A DNA stretch of 64,000 nt from Bdellovibrionales bacterium CG10_big_fil_rev_8_21_14_0_10_45_34 (lineage in GTDB: Bacteria; Bdellovibrionota; Bdellovibrionia; Bdellovibrionales; 1-14-0-10-45-34): the NCBI GenBank assembly GCA_002778785.1, contig PEZS01000013.1, positions 1 through 64,000 of the forward strand, written 5' to 3'. A program made the position numbers and the translations under genes. The notes below the pieces were generated by a model. That model worked only from the letters and a program-made list of their open reading frames with translations, was not told the origin of the DNA and did no database searches. How positions within the stretch are numbered: the first letter of the stretch is position 1; every line of letters starts with the position of its first letter. Positions 9,539 through 18,496 of this stretch are shown piece after piece.

Positions 9539-10276
9539 GTGAGTGATTTATCAAAAAAAGAAGTTCGTGCTCCAGATTCCTTTCGTGCACTTTTAATGAA
9601 AGTTTTTAAATCTCTGTTGGGCAATAAAGCAGCCAACTTAGTTGTGTTAGGAGTATTTATTGTGGGCGGTGTTGCCTACTCGGCATACAACCATTACAAA
9701 CAGAGCCAAGAAGAAAAAGCACAGGCGGAACTTTTCGAAGTAGAGCAATTACTGAAAAAAGATCAGCCGGACGCCAATCCAGAAGCGGTGCCTGAGCCAC
9801 TTAAAGCCGAGCAAATTCCAGACGAAGCAATTTCAATGTTAGATTCGGTCACTCAGAAGTATTCAGGAACAAATGCTAGCTCGCTAGCTGCGCTTAGAGC
9901 GAGTGAACTTTTAGAGATCAAGGGCGACTTGCAAAGAGCTGGGCAATTTGCGAAGTCAGGCGTAGAGAATTCACGAAGCGAGCTTATCAAGGGTTTAGCT
10001 CGTTTGAGATTTGCGACTCTACAGATCAATCAAAGCAAGTACTCAGAAGCAACTGCTGAGATTCAAAAAGTGTTGGATAACGACTCTCTAAAATCGCTGC
10101 ACGCAGAGGCACAACTGAGACTAGCAGTTTCGTATGAGCTTCAGAGCGATTTAGAAAAAGCAAGAGAGCTATACTCAAAAATCGTTGCTTCCAATGGGGC
10201 CGACCCTGTTGGTCGAACTGCAAAGAGATATCTGCATTCCCTAGGAAAAGATGCTCAGATAAAGGCGAAAGAGTGA
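9539..10276 (+). CDS. YfgM-like membrane-anchored TPR protein
   Basis: A 245-residue protein with one transmembrane segment (about residues 35-52) and a periplasmic helical region resembling tetratricopeptide repeats, for example NQSKYSEATAEIQKVLDN and YELQSDLEKARELYSKIV. This layout, together with bamB starting inside its 3' end, matches YfgM, which in E. coli lies beside bamB and associates with the SecYEG translocon and periplasmic chaperones. Translation starts at GTG with an AGGGAG site upstream. The similarity is mainly architectural, so orthology is inferred from context. Confidence 0.75.
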   Translation: MSDLSKKEVRAPDSFRALLMKVFKSLLGNKAANLVVLGVFIVGGVAYSAYNHYKQSQEEKAQAELFEVEQLLKKDQPDANPEAVPEPLKAEQIPDEAISMLDSVTQKYSGTNASSLAALRASELLEIKGDLQRAGQFAKSGVENSRSELIKGLARLRFATLQINQSKYSEATAEIQKVLDNDSLKSLHAEAQLRLAVSYELQSDLEKARELYSKIVASNGADPVGRTAKRYLHSLGKDAQIKAKE

Positions 10277-11427
10277 AACCCATTTTACAAGTTTGTTCCT
10301 TGTGGTTTGTGTTTCTTAGTGGGTGCGCCGTTTTTCAAACGGAGCCCCCTAAAACTTTTCAGCTCCAAGCAAACTGGAGTCGCTCATCACTTTCAGTGAG
10401 AAACTATCTAGGGTCCAGAAGTGGTCATGTTGGTGGTACTGCCCTTGGTAACAAGACTGTCATTGTCGGAAATGCCATTGATTCACTCAAAGCTTTTGAT
10501 CTAGAGGACGGAAATGAGATTTGGAGCCGCCAAATTGAAGCTGGAGTCCCCACGGGGGTTACTATTTTAGATGGAATCGTATACGCCGGAGGCGGCGACG
10601 GATCGATGTATGCGCTCAATATCAAAGACGGATCTTTAACATGGAAGTATCCGTCGCGAGCAGAAATCATTGCACCAGCCACATTGGACGATAAGGTACT
10701 TTATTTTCAAAATGCGCAGGGCTTTGTTTACGCGCTCGATAAGAAAAACGGCGACAAGATCTGGATGTTCACGCGACCTCTCGGCGCAGGGAGCTCCATT
10801 CGAGGAGGGCCATCGCCGGTCATGACCAAAAACCTAGTTATTGTGGGCTTTCCCGACGGTCAGTTGGTTGCTTTGAACAAGATCGACGGGTCTGTAAAAT
10901 GGGAACGCAATCTTTTAATCAAACGAAGGTTCTCTGACATTCAAGGCTTGGTCGTGCACGAAGAAAAACTAATCGCAACGGTATTTGACGGACCAATTCA
11001 CGTGTTTGACGCGCAAACGGGCAGTGATTATTGGCAAAAGGATTGGTCCATCGACTCTAATGTAACAATTGTTGGCGGCGTAGGTTACCTGAGTACAAGT
11101 GACTCGCAGATTAAAGCGTTTAAACTAGGTGATGGCGAGGTTATTTGGAGCTATGACCAAGTTCGTGGGCACGGAACAAAACCTGTAGTAGAGGCGGGCA
11201 TTCTGTTCGTCGGAGAAACGGAGCAAGGACTCTTGGCGCTAGATGCTTCGACGGGGCGATTTCTTGCACGGTTTACGCCCGCTAGGGGGGTCATGGCAAC
11301 TCCCTCGGTTGATAAAGATAAAAATCTTGTGTTTTTTCACACAATTGATTCAGTTGTTTGGTCGCTTAAATGGTTAAGAGGCAATCCCCTTGAAAAGTTT
11401 GAATTTCAACGCCCAATTATTCATTAA
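10273..11427 (+). CDS. bamB: Outer membrane assembly lipoprotein BamB
   Basis: A 384-residue PQQ-type beta-propeller lipoprotein, the BamB scaffold of the BAM complex that inserts beta-barrel proteins into the outer membrane. The lipobox LSGC places the lipidated Cys at about residue 18. Repeated blade motifs are visible, such as LKAFDLEDGNEIWSRQ, MYALNIKDGSLTWKY and VALNKIDGSVKWERN. The ATG/GTG-region start overlaps the yfgM-like stop by 4 bp. A small lipoprotein gene starts inside the last 38 bp. In many proteobacteria bamB is followed by der, which is absent here. Confidence 0.9.
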   Translation: MKPILQVCSLWFVFLSGCAVFQTEPPKTFQLQANWSRSSLSVRNYLGSRSGHVGGTALGNKTVIVGNAIDSLKAFDLEDGNEIWSRQIEAGVPTGVTILDGIVYAGGGDGSMYALNIKDGSLTWKYPSRAEIIAPATLDDKVLYFQNAQGFVYALDKKNGDKIWMFTRPLGAGSSIRGGPSPVMTKNLVIVGFPDGQLVALNKIDGSVKWERNLLIKRRFSDIQGLVVHEEKLIATVFDGPIHVFDAQTGSDYWQKDWSIDSNVTIVGGVGYLSTSDSQIKAFKLGDGEVIWSYDQVRGHGTKPVVEAGILFVGETEQGLLALDASTGRFLARFTPARGVMATPSVDKDKNLVFFHTIDSVVWSLKWLRGNPLEKFEFQRPIIH

Positions 11428-11752
11428 ACTCTCGGGCTGGCTATGGATGTTTGCTATTTTTGGCTGCACCTCTAAGCCATGTCATGAAATACCGGACCCC
11501 AATAAGACCATCTTTATTTACAAGTACGATGGAAGTCTGCAATGCGGCGAGGGTAAACCAGTGTCTCCCCAAAAAATGGTTAAAGACCTTGAAGGTGTTG
11601 AAGTGAAATCCATGACTTCCAAGCACGACGGTTTAATGAGACTTCAGGTTTGCGGAGCTCCGACGGGGCAGGCGAATGTTTATGAGATTAAACCTGAGGA
11701 CCTCGAGAAGGCCGAAAAGAGAGGCTTTAGAGAGTGGCAATTCAATAATTGA
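11390..11752 (+). CDS. Small lipoprotein of unknown function
   Basis: A 120-residue predicted lipoprotein starting at a TTG inside the 3' end of bamB. A hydrophobic leader of about 25 residues ends in the lipobox IFGC, followed by a mature part with a DPNKTIFIYKYDGSLQCGEG segment and a central KMVKDLEGVEVKSM region. The TTG start is chosen because the next Met lies inside the hydrophobic core and would leave no signal peptide. The overlap with bamB implies coupling, so a role at the outer membrane is plausible. I do not recognise the family. Confidence 0.7.
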   Translation: MKSLNFNAQLFIKLSGWLWMFAIFGCTSKPCHEIPDPNKTIFIYKYDGSLQCGEGKPVSPQKMVKDLEGVEVKSMTSKHDGLMRLQVCGAPTGQANVYEIKPEDLEKAEKRGFREWQFNN

Positions 11753-11899
11753 AACAACGAGCTCCTCTCGTTTGACTATCATCTTATGCCGAATCTGATA
11801 GACGTCATTGACAAGTTGATAGGTTCTTAGCACTATGCTGGCACCTAACGCCTGCGGCCCACATAAATCTAGCCGCTACTATTAGAGGTTTTGAGTTCT

Positions 11900-12124
11900 A
11901 TGAAAAATCTGAGTAAGTTTGTTAAAGGCGGTCACTATCGAGTGGATACCCTTGATGGACCCAAGGAACTTTGCCAACGTCTTCTTGAGTTGGGGTTTAA
12001 GCCCGGCCAAACGTTTCATATTGTTCAAAAAACTCCCTTTGGCGATCCGATCGTGATCGAAGTCGACGAAACCACTGTAGCTCTGAGGCAAGAAGAGCTG
12101 AGATGTCTCAGGGTAACAAGTTAA
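11900..12124 (+). CDS. feoA: FeoA, ferrous iron transport accessory protein
   Basis: A small SH3-like protein of about 74 residues that assists FeoB-dependent Fe2+ uptake. The pattern LGFKPGQTFHIVQKTPFGDPIVIEV followed by ALRQEELRCLRV is characteristic of FeoA. An in-frame TTG at 11891 is possible, but the ATG at 11900 has better spacing from the AGAGG upstream. feoB starts one base after the stop, giving the classical feoAB operon. Confidence 0.92.
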   Translation: MKNLSKFVKGGHYRVDTLDGPKELCQRLLELGFKPGQTFHIVQKTPFGDPIVIEVDETTVALRQEELRCLRVTS

Positions 12125-12125
12125 T

Positions 12126-13988
12126 ATGCTGGATATTGCACTGGTCGGAAGCCCCAATAGCGGCAAGACAACTCTGTTCAATTGGATGACCGGTTCGCGC
12201 TATCACACATCGAACTTTCCAGGCACAACAGTCGAATACTTTTCAGGCAATATTCTAGGCGTCTACTCACAAACTGATATCAGCATAACTGACACACCTG
12301 GCATTTATAGCCTTAGTCCAAAGTCCGAAGAAGAAAAAGTCACATATGACCTTTTGAAGAGCGATAGAGAATTCAAAGGTTTGGTATTTGTTCTCGATAT
12401 CTCGCAAGTTCGTCGTCAACTCCCACTTCTTGAAAATGTCATGACCCTCGGATATCCCATTGTTTTGGCGCTAACCATGAATGACATCGTAGACGACGAC
12501 AAGCGTTCAAAGTTGGAGGACGTCCAACTCTGGAAAGTGCTAACAGGTCTTGATGCCGTTCTTATTAACGGAAGACTGGGCGGCGGCGTAAAGGAACTTA
12601 TTGCGAAGGCAGAAGCAGTCATAAGCAGCTCTCCGCTGCATCATGAAGAGCATAGGAGTTCTCGTCAGCAATTTGTACCCCAAGTGGATAGCCTTCAAAC
12701 TCGATTCGAACAAACCTTCGGCCAAGAAGGTTTTATACGAAAGTCGTTAACAAAAAACAGACAGCGAGATGCTTTTCTCTTACATCCCCTATGGGGTATC
12801 GCCAGTTTTTCGGCGATCATGGGCGGCCTGTTTTACGCGTTGTTTTTCTTAGCCGCCCCGTTCATGGACTTCATTGATGGTGGTTTTACATCTTTAGCTG
12901 AATCAGTTAATGCAGCACTTCCGCCGGGGTTACTTTCTGAGTTTCTTTCGCAAGGAATGGTCGCCAGCTTTGGCGCCGTGGCAGTCTTTGTACCTCAAAT
13001 ATTTATTTTATTTTTCCTGTTAACTCTTTTAGAAGATACAGGATATTTGGCGCGTGTTGCTGCAGTTTTTGACCGCCCTCTTAGAAAAATGGGCCTTAAC
13101 GGGCGCTCCGTTGTGTCTATTTTATCGGGTTATGCATGCGCCATCCCGGCGATGATGTCAGCGCGTACAATTCCGTCTACGAGGGAGCGGTTAACGACGA
13201 TATTCATGTTGCCTCTTATGTCTTGTAGTGCGCGGCTACCTGTCTTTGCCTTGTTGCTTGGCTTATTGTTCTGGCAGAAGCCCGCTTGGATGCCCGCTGC
13301 CACCTTGACACTGATTTATTTACTTTCGTTGGTCTTCGGAATACTCGCAGCTGTTGTTTTTTCTCGCCTCATACCGGCAGGTCGAAAAACAACTGCGTCA
13401 GCAGGCTTTTTTGCTTTGGAACTACCAATCTATCGTAGACCGCGAACTGCCTTTGCGCTCAGACGTGGATTAGATAAAACCAAAACGTTTCTTTTAAGAG
13501 CTGGACCCGTTATTTTTGTCGTCAGCGTAATCATTTGGCTTCTCTCCACCTTTCCAAATTTTGGGGCGGCCGATGCAGAGAGATTCAATACTTCTTTTTT
13601 GGCGAGCATTGGCCGATACTTAGAGCCCCTCTTTTTACAGATGGGAGTTTCTTGGCAGGTTGGCGTCGCCTTAGTGGCTTCCTTTGCGGCACGCGAAGTT
13701 TTTGTTTCTAGCTTGGTGTCAGTATTTGCCTTGTCGCAAGATGAAGACAATCTATCTAGTCTCATTGGCTTTCTTTCAGAGCAGACTCTTCCTAATGGAA
13801 CGCCTGTATTTACAATAGCTTCGATTATTAGCTTAATCTTGTTTTTTATGATTTCACTTCAGTGCTTTTCAACGGTCGCAGTAGCACAACGCGAGACGAA
13901 ATCCTGGACGTTTGCCCTTAGCCAATTCTCAGTGTTTACAATTGCGGGATACCTAATTGCTGTTGCTGCCTATAAACTTCTTACATGA
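12126..13988 (+). CDS. feoB: FeoB, ferrous iron transporter with GTPase domain
   Basis: A 620-residue inner-membrane Fe2+ transporter with an N-terminal G-domain. GTPase motifs are visible: G1 in GSPNSGKTT (residues 8-16), the NFPGTTVEY switch region, G3 DTPG, and a G4-position TMND. The membrane part contains the two Gate motifs, with Cys-containing LSGYACAIPAMMSARTI and MLPLMSCSARLPVFALL, the latter thought to line the iron path. The protein is on the short side for FeoB (E. coli about 770), mainly because the spacer between the G-domain and membrane domain is brief. It overlaps the downstream kinase gene by 4 bp. Confidence 0.95.
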   Translation: MLDIALVGSPNSGKTTLFNWMTGSRYHTSNFPGTTVEYFSGNILGVYSQTDISITDTPGIYSLSPKSEEEKVTYDLLKSDREFKGLVFVLDISQVRRQLPLLENVMTLGYPIVLALTMNDIVDDDKRSKLEDVQLWKVLTGLDAVLINGRLGGGVKELIAKAEAVISSSPLHHEEHRSSRQQFVPQVDSLQTRFEQTFGQEGFIRKSLTKNRQRDAFLLHPLWGIASFSAIMGGLFYALFFLAAPFMDFIDGGFTSLAESVNAALPPGLLSEFLSQGMVASFGAVAVFVPQIFILFFLLTLLEDTGYLARVAAVFDRPLRKMGLNGRSVVSILSGYACAIPAMMSARTIPSTRERLTTIFMLPLMSCSARLPVFALLLGLLFWQKPAWMPAATLTLIYLLSLVFGILAAVVFSRLIPAGRKTTASAGFFALELPIYRRPRTAFALRRGLDKTKTFLLRAGPVIFVVSVIIWLLSTFPNFGAADAERFNTSFLASIGRYLEPLFLQMGVSWQVGVALVASFAAREVFVSSLVSVFALSQDEDNLSSLIGFLSEQTLPNGTPVFTIASIISLILFFMISLQCFSTVAVAQRETKSWTFALSQFSVFTIAGYLIAVAAYKLLT

Positions 13989-15358
13989 AGAAAAAAACCG
14001 AGCTGGATAAAATTCAAACGGGTCAAATTGCCAGAGGGCTTAAGCTCTCAAGGTTCTACGTCAGCAGCTCAACGAGTTTAGCCAAAAGTGCCATCAGGAA
14101 ACTCTTTCTAAAAGAAGAACAGAAAGGCTCTTACTGGAGCAAACTTCTATCTGAACAGACCCAGATCTTATCTAAAGAGTTCGGGGAGTTAAAAGGCAGC
14201 TTTATGAAAGTCGGGCAGATGCTTTCGATATATGGTGAGCACTTTTTACCTCCCGAAGCTAATCAATTTCTTAAGCAACTGCAAATGGACTCACCACCTT
14301 TAAAATGGGAACGAATGAGACCGCTCTTGGAAGCTTCGCTTGGTGATGATTACAAGAGTCTGAAAGTTAACCCAGGCCACTTAGCGGCGGCGTCTCTTGC
14401 TCAAGTTTACGAGGCTGAAATTTTAGAGTCGAGTGAGAGAATAGTTCTTAAGATTCGCTACCCAGGAGTGGACACGGCTATAGACTCTGATCTTGCGCAA
14501 ATGAAAAGAATTTTGACTCTTCTAAAGCTCGCTCCCAAATCTACTCACTATGACGCTGTTTTTTCAGAAGTTCGCACAATGCTAAAGCAAGAAGTGGACT
14601 ACGAGTGGGAACTCGAACAGCTCAAATCAATAGCGCAGCTCTTAAAAGATGATGACAGATTTGTATTACCCAGGGCCGCAGAAAAGTATTGTCGCAGCAA
14701 TCTAATAGCGATGTCTTTTGAAGAAGGATCGGCAGTCGACAGCATTGAGGTCGCTAACCTTTCGCAAAGCCGTAGAAATCAACTAGGGCTTGCAGCAGTT
14801 GAACTTTTCTTCAGAGAACTTTTTAGATGGGGCAAAGTTCAAACGGATCCTCATTTTGGTAACTACCGAATCCGCATTGATCAGGGCGCCGGGCACGATC
14901 AGTGGGTACTATTCGATTTTGGCGCTACCCGAATTTACGATCCTTCTTTTTTAGATAAATATCACGCGATGTTACGGGGAACATTTGAAGGGAATGCCAG
15001 AGCGACAATTGAGGCCGCCAAGAAACTAGGCTTTATAACAGTGGATGATTCTCATTCAAGTCAGAAGGTATTTTTTGATGTGTGTAGACTTTTTTTAGAG
15101 CCCTTTCATGATGTTAAAGATAACCCTAGTCTTAAAACACCCTTTCATGATCTCGAAGGCCAGTATGATTTTGCAGCCAGCGACCTACCCACTCGCGTCG
15201 CCAAAAAGGGCAGTGAACTCGTTTGGAGCACCAAACTCCGCGCACCGCCACCAGAGATTGTGTTTTTAGATCGAAAAATGGCCGGGCTCTATATTTTGTT
15301 GAAAGTACTGAGAGTTAAGTTAAACCTGCGCCCCCTTCTGGAGCAGTATTTGCCATAG
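13985..15358 (+). CDS. UbiB/AarF-family atypical kinase
   Basis: A 457-residue ABC1/ADCK/UbiB-family protein kinase-like ATPase. The KxGQ motif of the family is in KGSFMKVGQMLS (about residue 75), the A-rich loop is AAASLAQVYEAEI, the catalytic-lysine strand is IVLKIRYPGV, the catalytic Asp is in QTDPHFGNYRI, and the metal-binding DFG is in WVLFDFGATR. The C-terminal transmembrane helices of UbiB are not obvious, so it resembles the soluble bacterial/archaeal branch. It is co-transcribed with feoAB (ATGA overlap), an unusual pairing that hints at a link between iron supply and quinone or lipid metabolism. That link is inference. Confidence 0.88.
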   Translation: MKKKTELDKIQTGQIARGLKLSRFYVSSSTSLAKSAIRKLFLKEEQKGSYWSKLLSEQTQILSKEFGELKGSFMKVGQMLSIYGEHFLPPEANQFLKQLQMDSPPLKWERMRPLLEASLGDDYKSLKVNPGHLAAASLAQVYEAEILESSERIVLKIRYPGVDTAIDSDLAQMKRILTLLKLAPKSTHYDAVFSEVRTMLKQEVDYEWELEQLKSIAQLLKDDDRFVLPRAAEKYCRSNLIAMSFEEGSAVDSIEVANLSQSRRNQLGLAAVELFFRELFRWGKVQTDPHFGNYRIRIDQGAGHDQWVLFDFGATRIYDPSFLDKYHAMLRGTFEGNARATIEAAKKLGFITVDDSHSSQKVFFDVCRLFLEPFHDVKDNPSLKTPFHDLEGQYDFAASDLPTRVAKKGSELVWSTKLRAPPPEIVFLDRKMAGLYILLKVLRVKLNLRPLLEQYLP

Positions 15359-15441
15359 CTCGAGTTCGTAAATATATAATAAAAACTGTTTATATGTACT
15401 AGTTATGAAATGCGTTTACGGGCCTTTAATCTAGGTTAGTT

Positions 15442-15555
15442 GGGGCGTGCCTTCATTTTGGCGAAAGTCAAATCGAGTCTTGAACTCTCTCAGTTAAAAG
15501 TTCGACGACTGATCTTAAGGAGTCGTATAGCAAAGCTACGCATTGTAAGGTCTTT
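15442..15555. repeat. Second copy of the GGGCGTG element, divergent
   Basis: A GGGGCGTGCCTTCATTTTGGCGA stretch lies about 85 bp downstream of the UbiB-family gene and matches the left part of the element at 8821. Downstream are two short stems, CGACGACT/AGTCGT and TAGC/GCTA. The 206-bp gap between the UbiB-family and M14 genes otherwise holds no ORF. The right boundary is approximate. Confidence 0.45.
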
Positions 15556-15564
15556 TGGCATTAC

Positions 15565-16626
15565 CTAACTCGCATTCCTTCGGAAAATCTTAGAATGGTT
15601 CGCACCAGCTTTTAAAAAGAAGTCCAGTAAGGGCATATGCCTCCTTAGAATTCGCTTTTTTCTGTGAGGCAGAATCGGGTCAAATATTCCGCTGGCATTA
15701 AACAGCTGGCGTGGGTTCTTTCTAATCCACATCCATGACCCCATCTCTAATGTCCATGGCAAAAACAGGCCTGTCGGGTTTTCTTTAGAGTAGAGTTCGT
15801 AGAGGTAATCCCATAGATCGCCGTGGGTTGTGTAAGACTTTGACTGAGGCTCGATCAAATAGACATGGTTCTTAAATGCTCCCTCAAAGGCACTCATCAA
15901 ATGGAGAGCTTCTTTCGTCTTTTCAAACGCCTTAGTGGTCTTCGCATGTGGATACCAAAGCCGATCTCGCGCACCGAAACCTGAGTGAACATCAAGGGCA
16001 ATCACAAAACGGGATTTTTTGATATGTTCGAAAACAAAATCTACTAAAGCTTGTGATTCCGCCTCCATAGGAGCACCTAACTTGCCTCGATAGTAGGGCA
16101 GGCGAGGGCTTGTTCGGTGACCGGCGATGGGGAATATACTGGCTTCATCAGAGTCAACCGGAGCATTCCTCATGAGATCAACTCCGTTTCCGTTGGAGCG
16201 AGTCAAACTGTGTATTCCCACCGGATTAAGAATTGGGATGGAAAGAAACTTCACTTTATTGAAGCTCGAGATCAATTCATCATCCCATCCCATCCGATTA
16301 AACAAACTCTCTATGTAGCTGAGAACCACTTGGCTGCCAATTCTCTCAAGGCCATGCACGCCGCCAATCAAAACAAACACAGGGTCACTCTCATCGTGAG
16401 TAGATTGATCACCTATGATTTCAAAACCCTTCACTTGGTACTCGGGTATACCATCTGATCGATTATCAATTTGTGAAACTCGAGATAGTGTTGAGAGAAA
16501 GCTCGACCGCACTCCATCTACGAGGCCTTTACGGTTTTCTTTTACAACCGCTAACGTGCGACATTTGACGAAATCACTGTAGTCGTCGACGAGACGCTCT
16601 TGCCAATCATATTCAAAGAAGCTCAT
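15565..16626 (-). CDS. M14-family zinc carboxypeptidase-like protein
   Basis: A 353-residue protein with the M14 metallopeptidase fold. The zinc ligand motif HxxE is in GGVHGLERIGSQ (about residues 89-98), the ILNPVGIHSLTRSNGNGVDLMRN stretch is typical of the family, the third ligand His is in ALDVHSGFG, and a glutamate in LPWTLEMGSW fits the catalytic base. No signal peptide is seen, so it should act in the cytoplasm. M14 also includes amidohydrolases acting on acylated amino acids (AstE/AspA branch). It overlaps the OlsA-like gene by 4 bp and is the last gene of the Ols operon. Confidence 0.78.
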   Translation of the reverse strand: MSFFEYDWQERLVDDYSDFVKCRTLAVVKENRKGLVDGVRSSFLSTLSRVSQIDNRSDGIPEYQVKGFEIIGDQSTHDESDPVFVLIGGVHGLERIGSQVVLSYIESLFNRMGWDDELISSFNKVKFLSIPILNPVGIHSLTRSNGNGVDLMRNAPVDSDEASIFPIAGHRTSPRLPYYRGKLGAPMEAESQALVDFVFEHIKKSRFVIALDVHSGFGARDRLWYPHAKTTKAFEKTKEALHLMSAFEGAFKNHVYLIEPQSKSYTTHGDLWDYLYELYSKENPTGLFLPWTLEMGSWMWIRKNPRQLFNASGIFDPILPHRKKRILRRHMPLLDFFLKAGANHSKIFRRNAS

Positions 16627-17450
16627 TCATCTATTTTACGATGGCCTATGAATTTTGATACAACTTGTTCTCGAATGTGCTCAGCTTTAGACTTAAGATC
16701 GTCTGATGGAAGGATTTTAATAGGCTGTCCAACAATGACTTCCACATCTACTGTTTTCACTGCTGTCAAAAATTTAAGAAGGTGAGGAGCAAAACTCATC
16801 TCACCGTACCAAGCAATTAGATCGCAATTTTGAAGGCCAAAAGGGGATTCATTTATCTTATGGTAATTGATAGTCACCGGAAACACTCTGGAGCTCGTCT
16901 TTTGCGCGGCCGCCAGCAGGGGGGATTTAAATCTCAATACCTCGGAGCCATTTGTACTTGTTCCTTCAAGGAATAGCACAACACGCCTTTGGTCTTTTAG
17001 CGCCTGCTCCAACTGACTTATATCTTGATCAACCCGGGAGCGATCATTTCGTTCTATAAAAAGACTTCCGCCCATACGCGCAAGATCGCCAAGAAAAGGC
17101 GTCTTCTCAATATCTGTAGAAGAGACAAAGGTGCCCTCAATCAAAGCAGAAATAACCAGAACGTCCCAATAGCTGAGATGGTTGGGGCACAGCAGAGAGC
17201 CATTTAAATCTTCCATCGCGATCCCCTCGGGAAGTCTCAATTGGTAGCTAAAGTCTAGCTCCTTCATCGCTTTTTTTGAGTACTCATGTGTTAGCCGGCT
17301 TCCATCTTGAAATTCTTCGTTGAGAATTCGCGACCGCAAAGCTTGTCCAGCACCTAAAGTTCCAAATTCAATAAGCGAGCCCAAGAACTTGGTCTTACGC
17401 CAAATTTCGCTGATGGCATTAGGAGATAACTTAAAAACTGTTGTGTTCAT
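16623..17450 (-). CDS. PlsC-like acyltransferase, probable OlsA
   Basis: A 1-acylglycerol-3-phosphate acyltransferase-family enzyme of about 275 residues. The catalytic HxxxxD motif is NHLSYWD in LLCPNHLSYWDVLVIS, and the second acyltransferase motif is FLEGTSTNGSEVL. Because the upstream gene encodes an OlsB-like N-acyltransferase, the most likely role is OlsA: O-acylation of lyso-ornithine lipid to ornithine lipid at the inner membrane. A general PlsC role in phosphatidic acid synthesis is the alternative. The start is uncertain: an in-frame TTG at 17471 would add seven residues. Confidence 0.72.
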   Translation of the reverse strand: MNTTVFKLSPNAISEIWRKTKFLGSLIEFGTLGAGQALRSRILNEEFQDGSRLTHEYSKKAMKELDFSYQLRLPEGIAMEDLNGSLLCPNHLSYWDVLVISALIEGTFVSSTDIEKTPFLGDLARMGGSLFIERNDRSRVDQDISQLEQALKDQRRVVLFLEGTSTNGSEVLRFKSPLLAAAQKTSSRVFPVTINYHKINESPFGLQNCDLIAWYGEMSFAPHLLKFLTAVKTVDVEVIVGQPIKILPSDDLKSKAEHIREQVVSKFIGHRKIDE

Positions 17451-17584
17451 TGGGTATGATTTTTTCTGCAAGCCCTCGATTTGTGCAACCTGCAGCGCAT
17501 TCTAAACTGACAGTACGAAATGCACACTCTATCACACTGGGGATCTTACCTGGTACCCTGCAATGCTGTGGCATCCCGCAGGTT

Positions 17585-18496
17585 TTAGCGGATGCCCAAA
17601 AATCTTCGGCCAAAAGCCCTGTCTAACTTTGTTAGATCAAGGATAGTTAAAAAGTCCACACAACCAAAGCTTTTATCAAACGCTGCAGGGCCAGCCACTT
17701 TTGCTCCCATACGAAGGTAGCTTTGAAGAAGCGGCGGCACTTCTATGTTTTTCCATAAGCCATCAGTTTGCGAAGCGTATTCGAAGTTTGCTGGCGGTTT
17801 TGTGCGATGCTCTGCGGGCACTTCATCGGGTATCACATCTGCCGTAGATTTATTAAGAAACTTCCCGATAGGCATTACACGAAACCGCGAACTACGATGG
17901 TTGGCGAGTAAGTAACTTTGAATAATTAAAACTGCTTGCGGATCTAAAGTGGCAAGTGAGGCACACCCAAACAGGTATCGCGGCTTTGTATTTTTAATAT
18001 ATTCTGCAACACCCCGCCAGAGTAGGCCAATGCCCACGCCATTTCTAAGACGGGGAGCCACACAAGCACGGCCTAGTTCCAACTTGCTTCCATCTGAAAA
18101 TTTAAAACTATCTAAGTTAAACTCAGACTCAGAGTAAAACATTAAAGAAAAGTCTGAACTAATAAGCCGGTAGGTTCCCAATGTTTCATGAGTTACAAGA
18201 TCCTCAATAATTAGGTGGTCAGCTATCAAATCATATTTATCCGCATCGAGATCCAGGACTTTACTCGTGGCAGCACTTCCAAAGAATATTTCATGACGAA
18301 ATTTAACTAACTTTTTTATATCTTCATAATCGTTCGCAGTTCTGATGCGAAAGTCCCCACAAACCACATCTATCTTTATTTTTGGCTCAAACTGCCTGAG
18401 ACCTTTGGACCAAAGAAAAATTTCTTCAGCGACGGTTTCAAATAGCCCATTTCTAGGCATCCACTCGGCGCTAAATGATCGAAGCGCACTAAACAT
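17585..18496 (-). CDS. GNAT acyltransferase, probable OlsB (lyso-ornithine lipid synthase)
   Basis: A protein of about 303 residues of the OlsB/hemolysin-like GNAT branch that transfers a 3-hydroxyacyl group from ACP to the alpha-amine of ornithine. Diagnostic stretches are VKFRHEIFFG, LIADHLIIEDLVTHETLGTYRLIS, LELGRACVAPRLRNGVGIGLLWRGVAEY and YLFGCASLATLDPQAV. The ATG at 18496 follows a G-rich AGGGGGG site; an upstream in-frame TTG is less likely. The start overlaps the M20 peptidase stop. The PlsC-like gene 134 bp downstream completes an olsBA pair. Ornithine as substrate is inferred from the family. Confidence 0.72.
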   Translation of the reverse strand: MFSALRSFSAEWMPRNGLFETVAEEIFLWSKGLRQFEPKIKIDVVCGDFRIRTANDYEDIKKLVKFRHEIFFGSAATSKVLDLDADKYDLIADHLIIEDLVTHETLGTYRLISSDFSLMFYSESEFNLDSFKFSDGSKLELGRACVAPRLRNGVGIGLLWRGVAEYIKNTKPRYLFGCASLATLDPQAVLIIQSYLLANHRSSRFRVMPIGKFLNKSTADVIPDEVPAEHRTKPPANFEYASQTDGLWKNIEVPPLLQSYLRMGAKVAGPAAFDKSFGCVDFLTILDLTKLDRAFGRRFLGIR

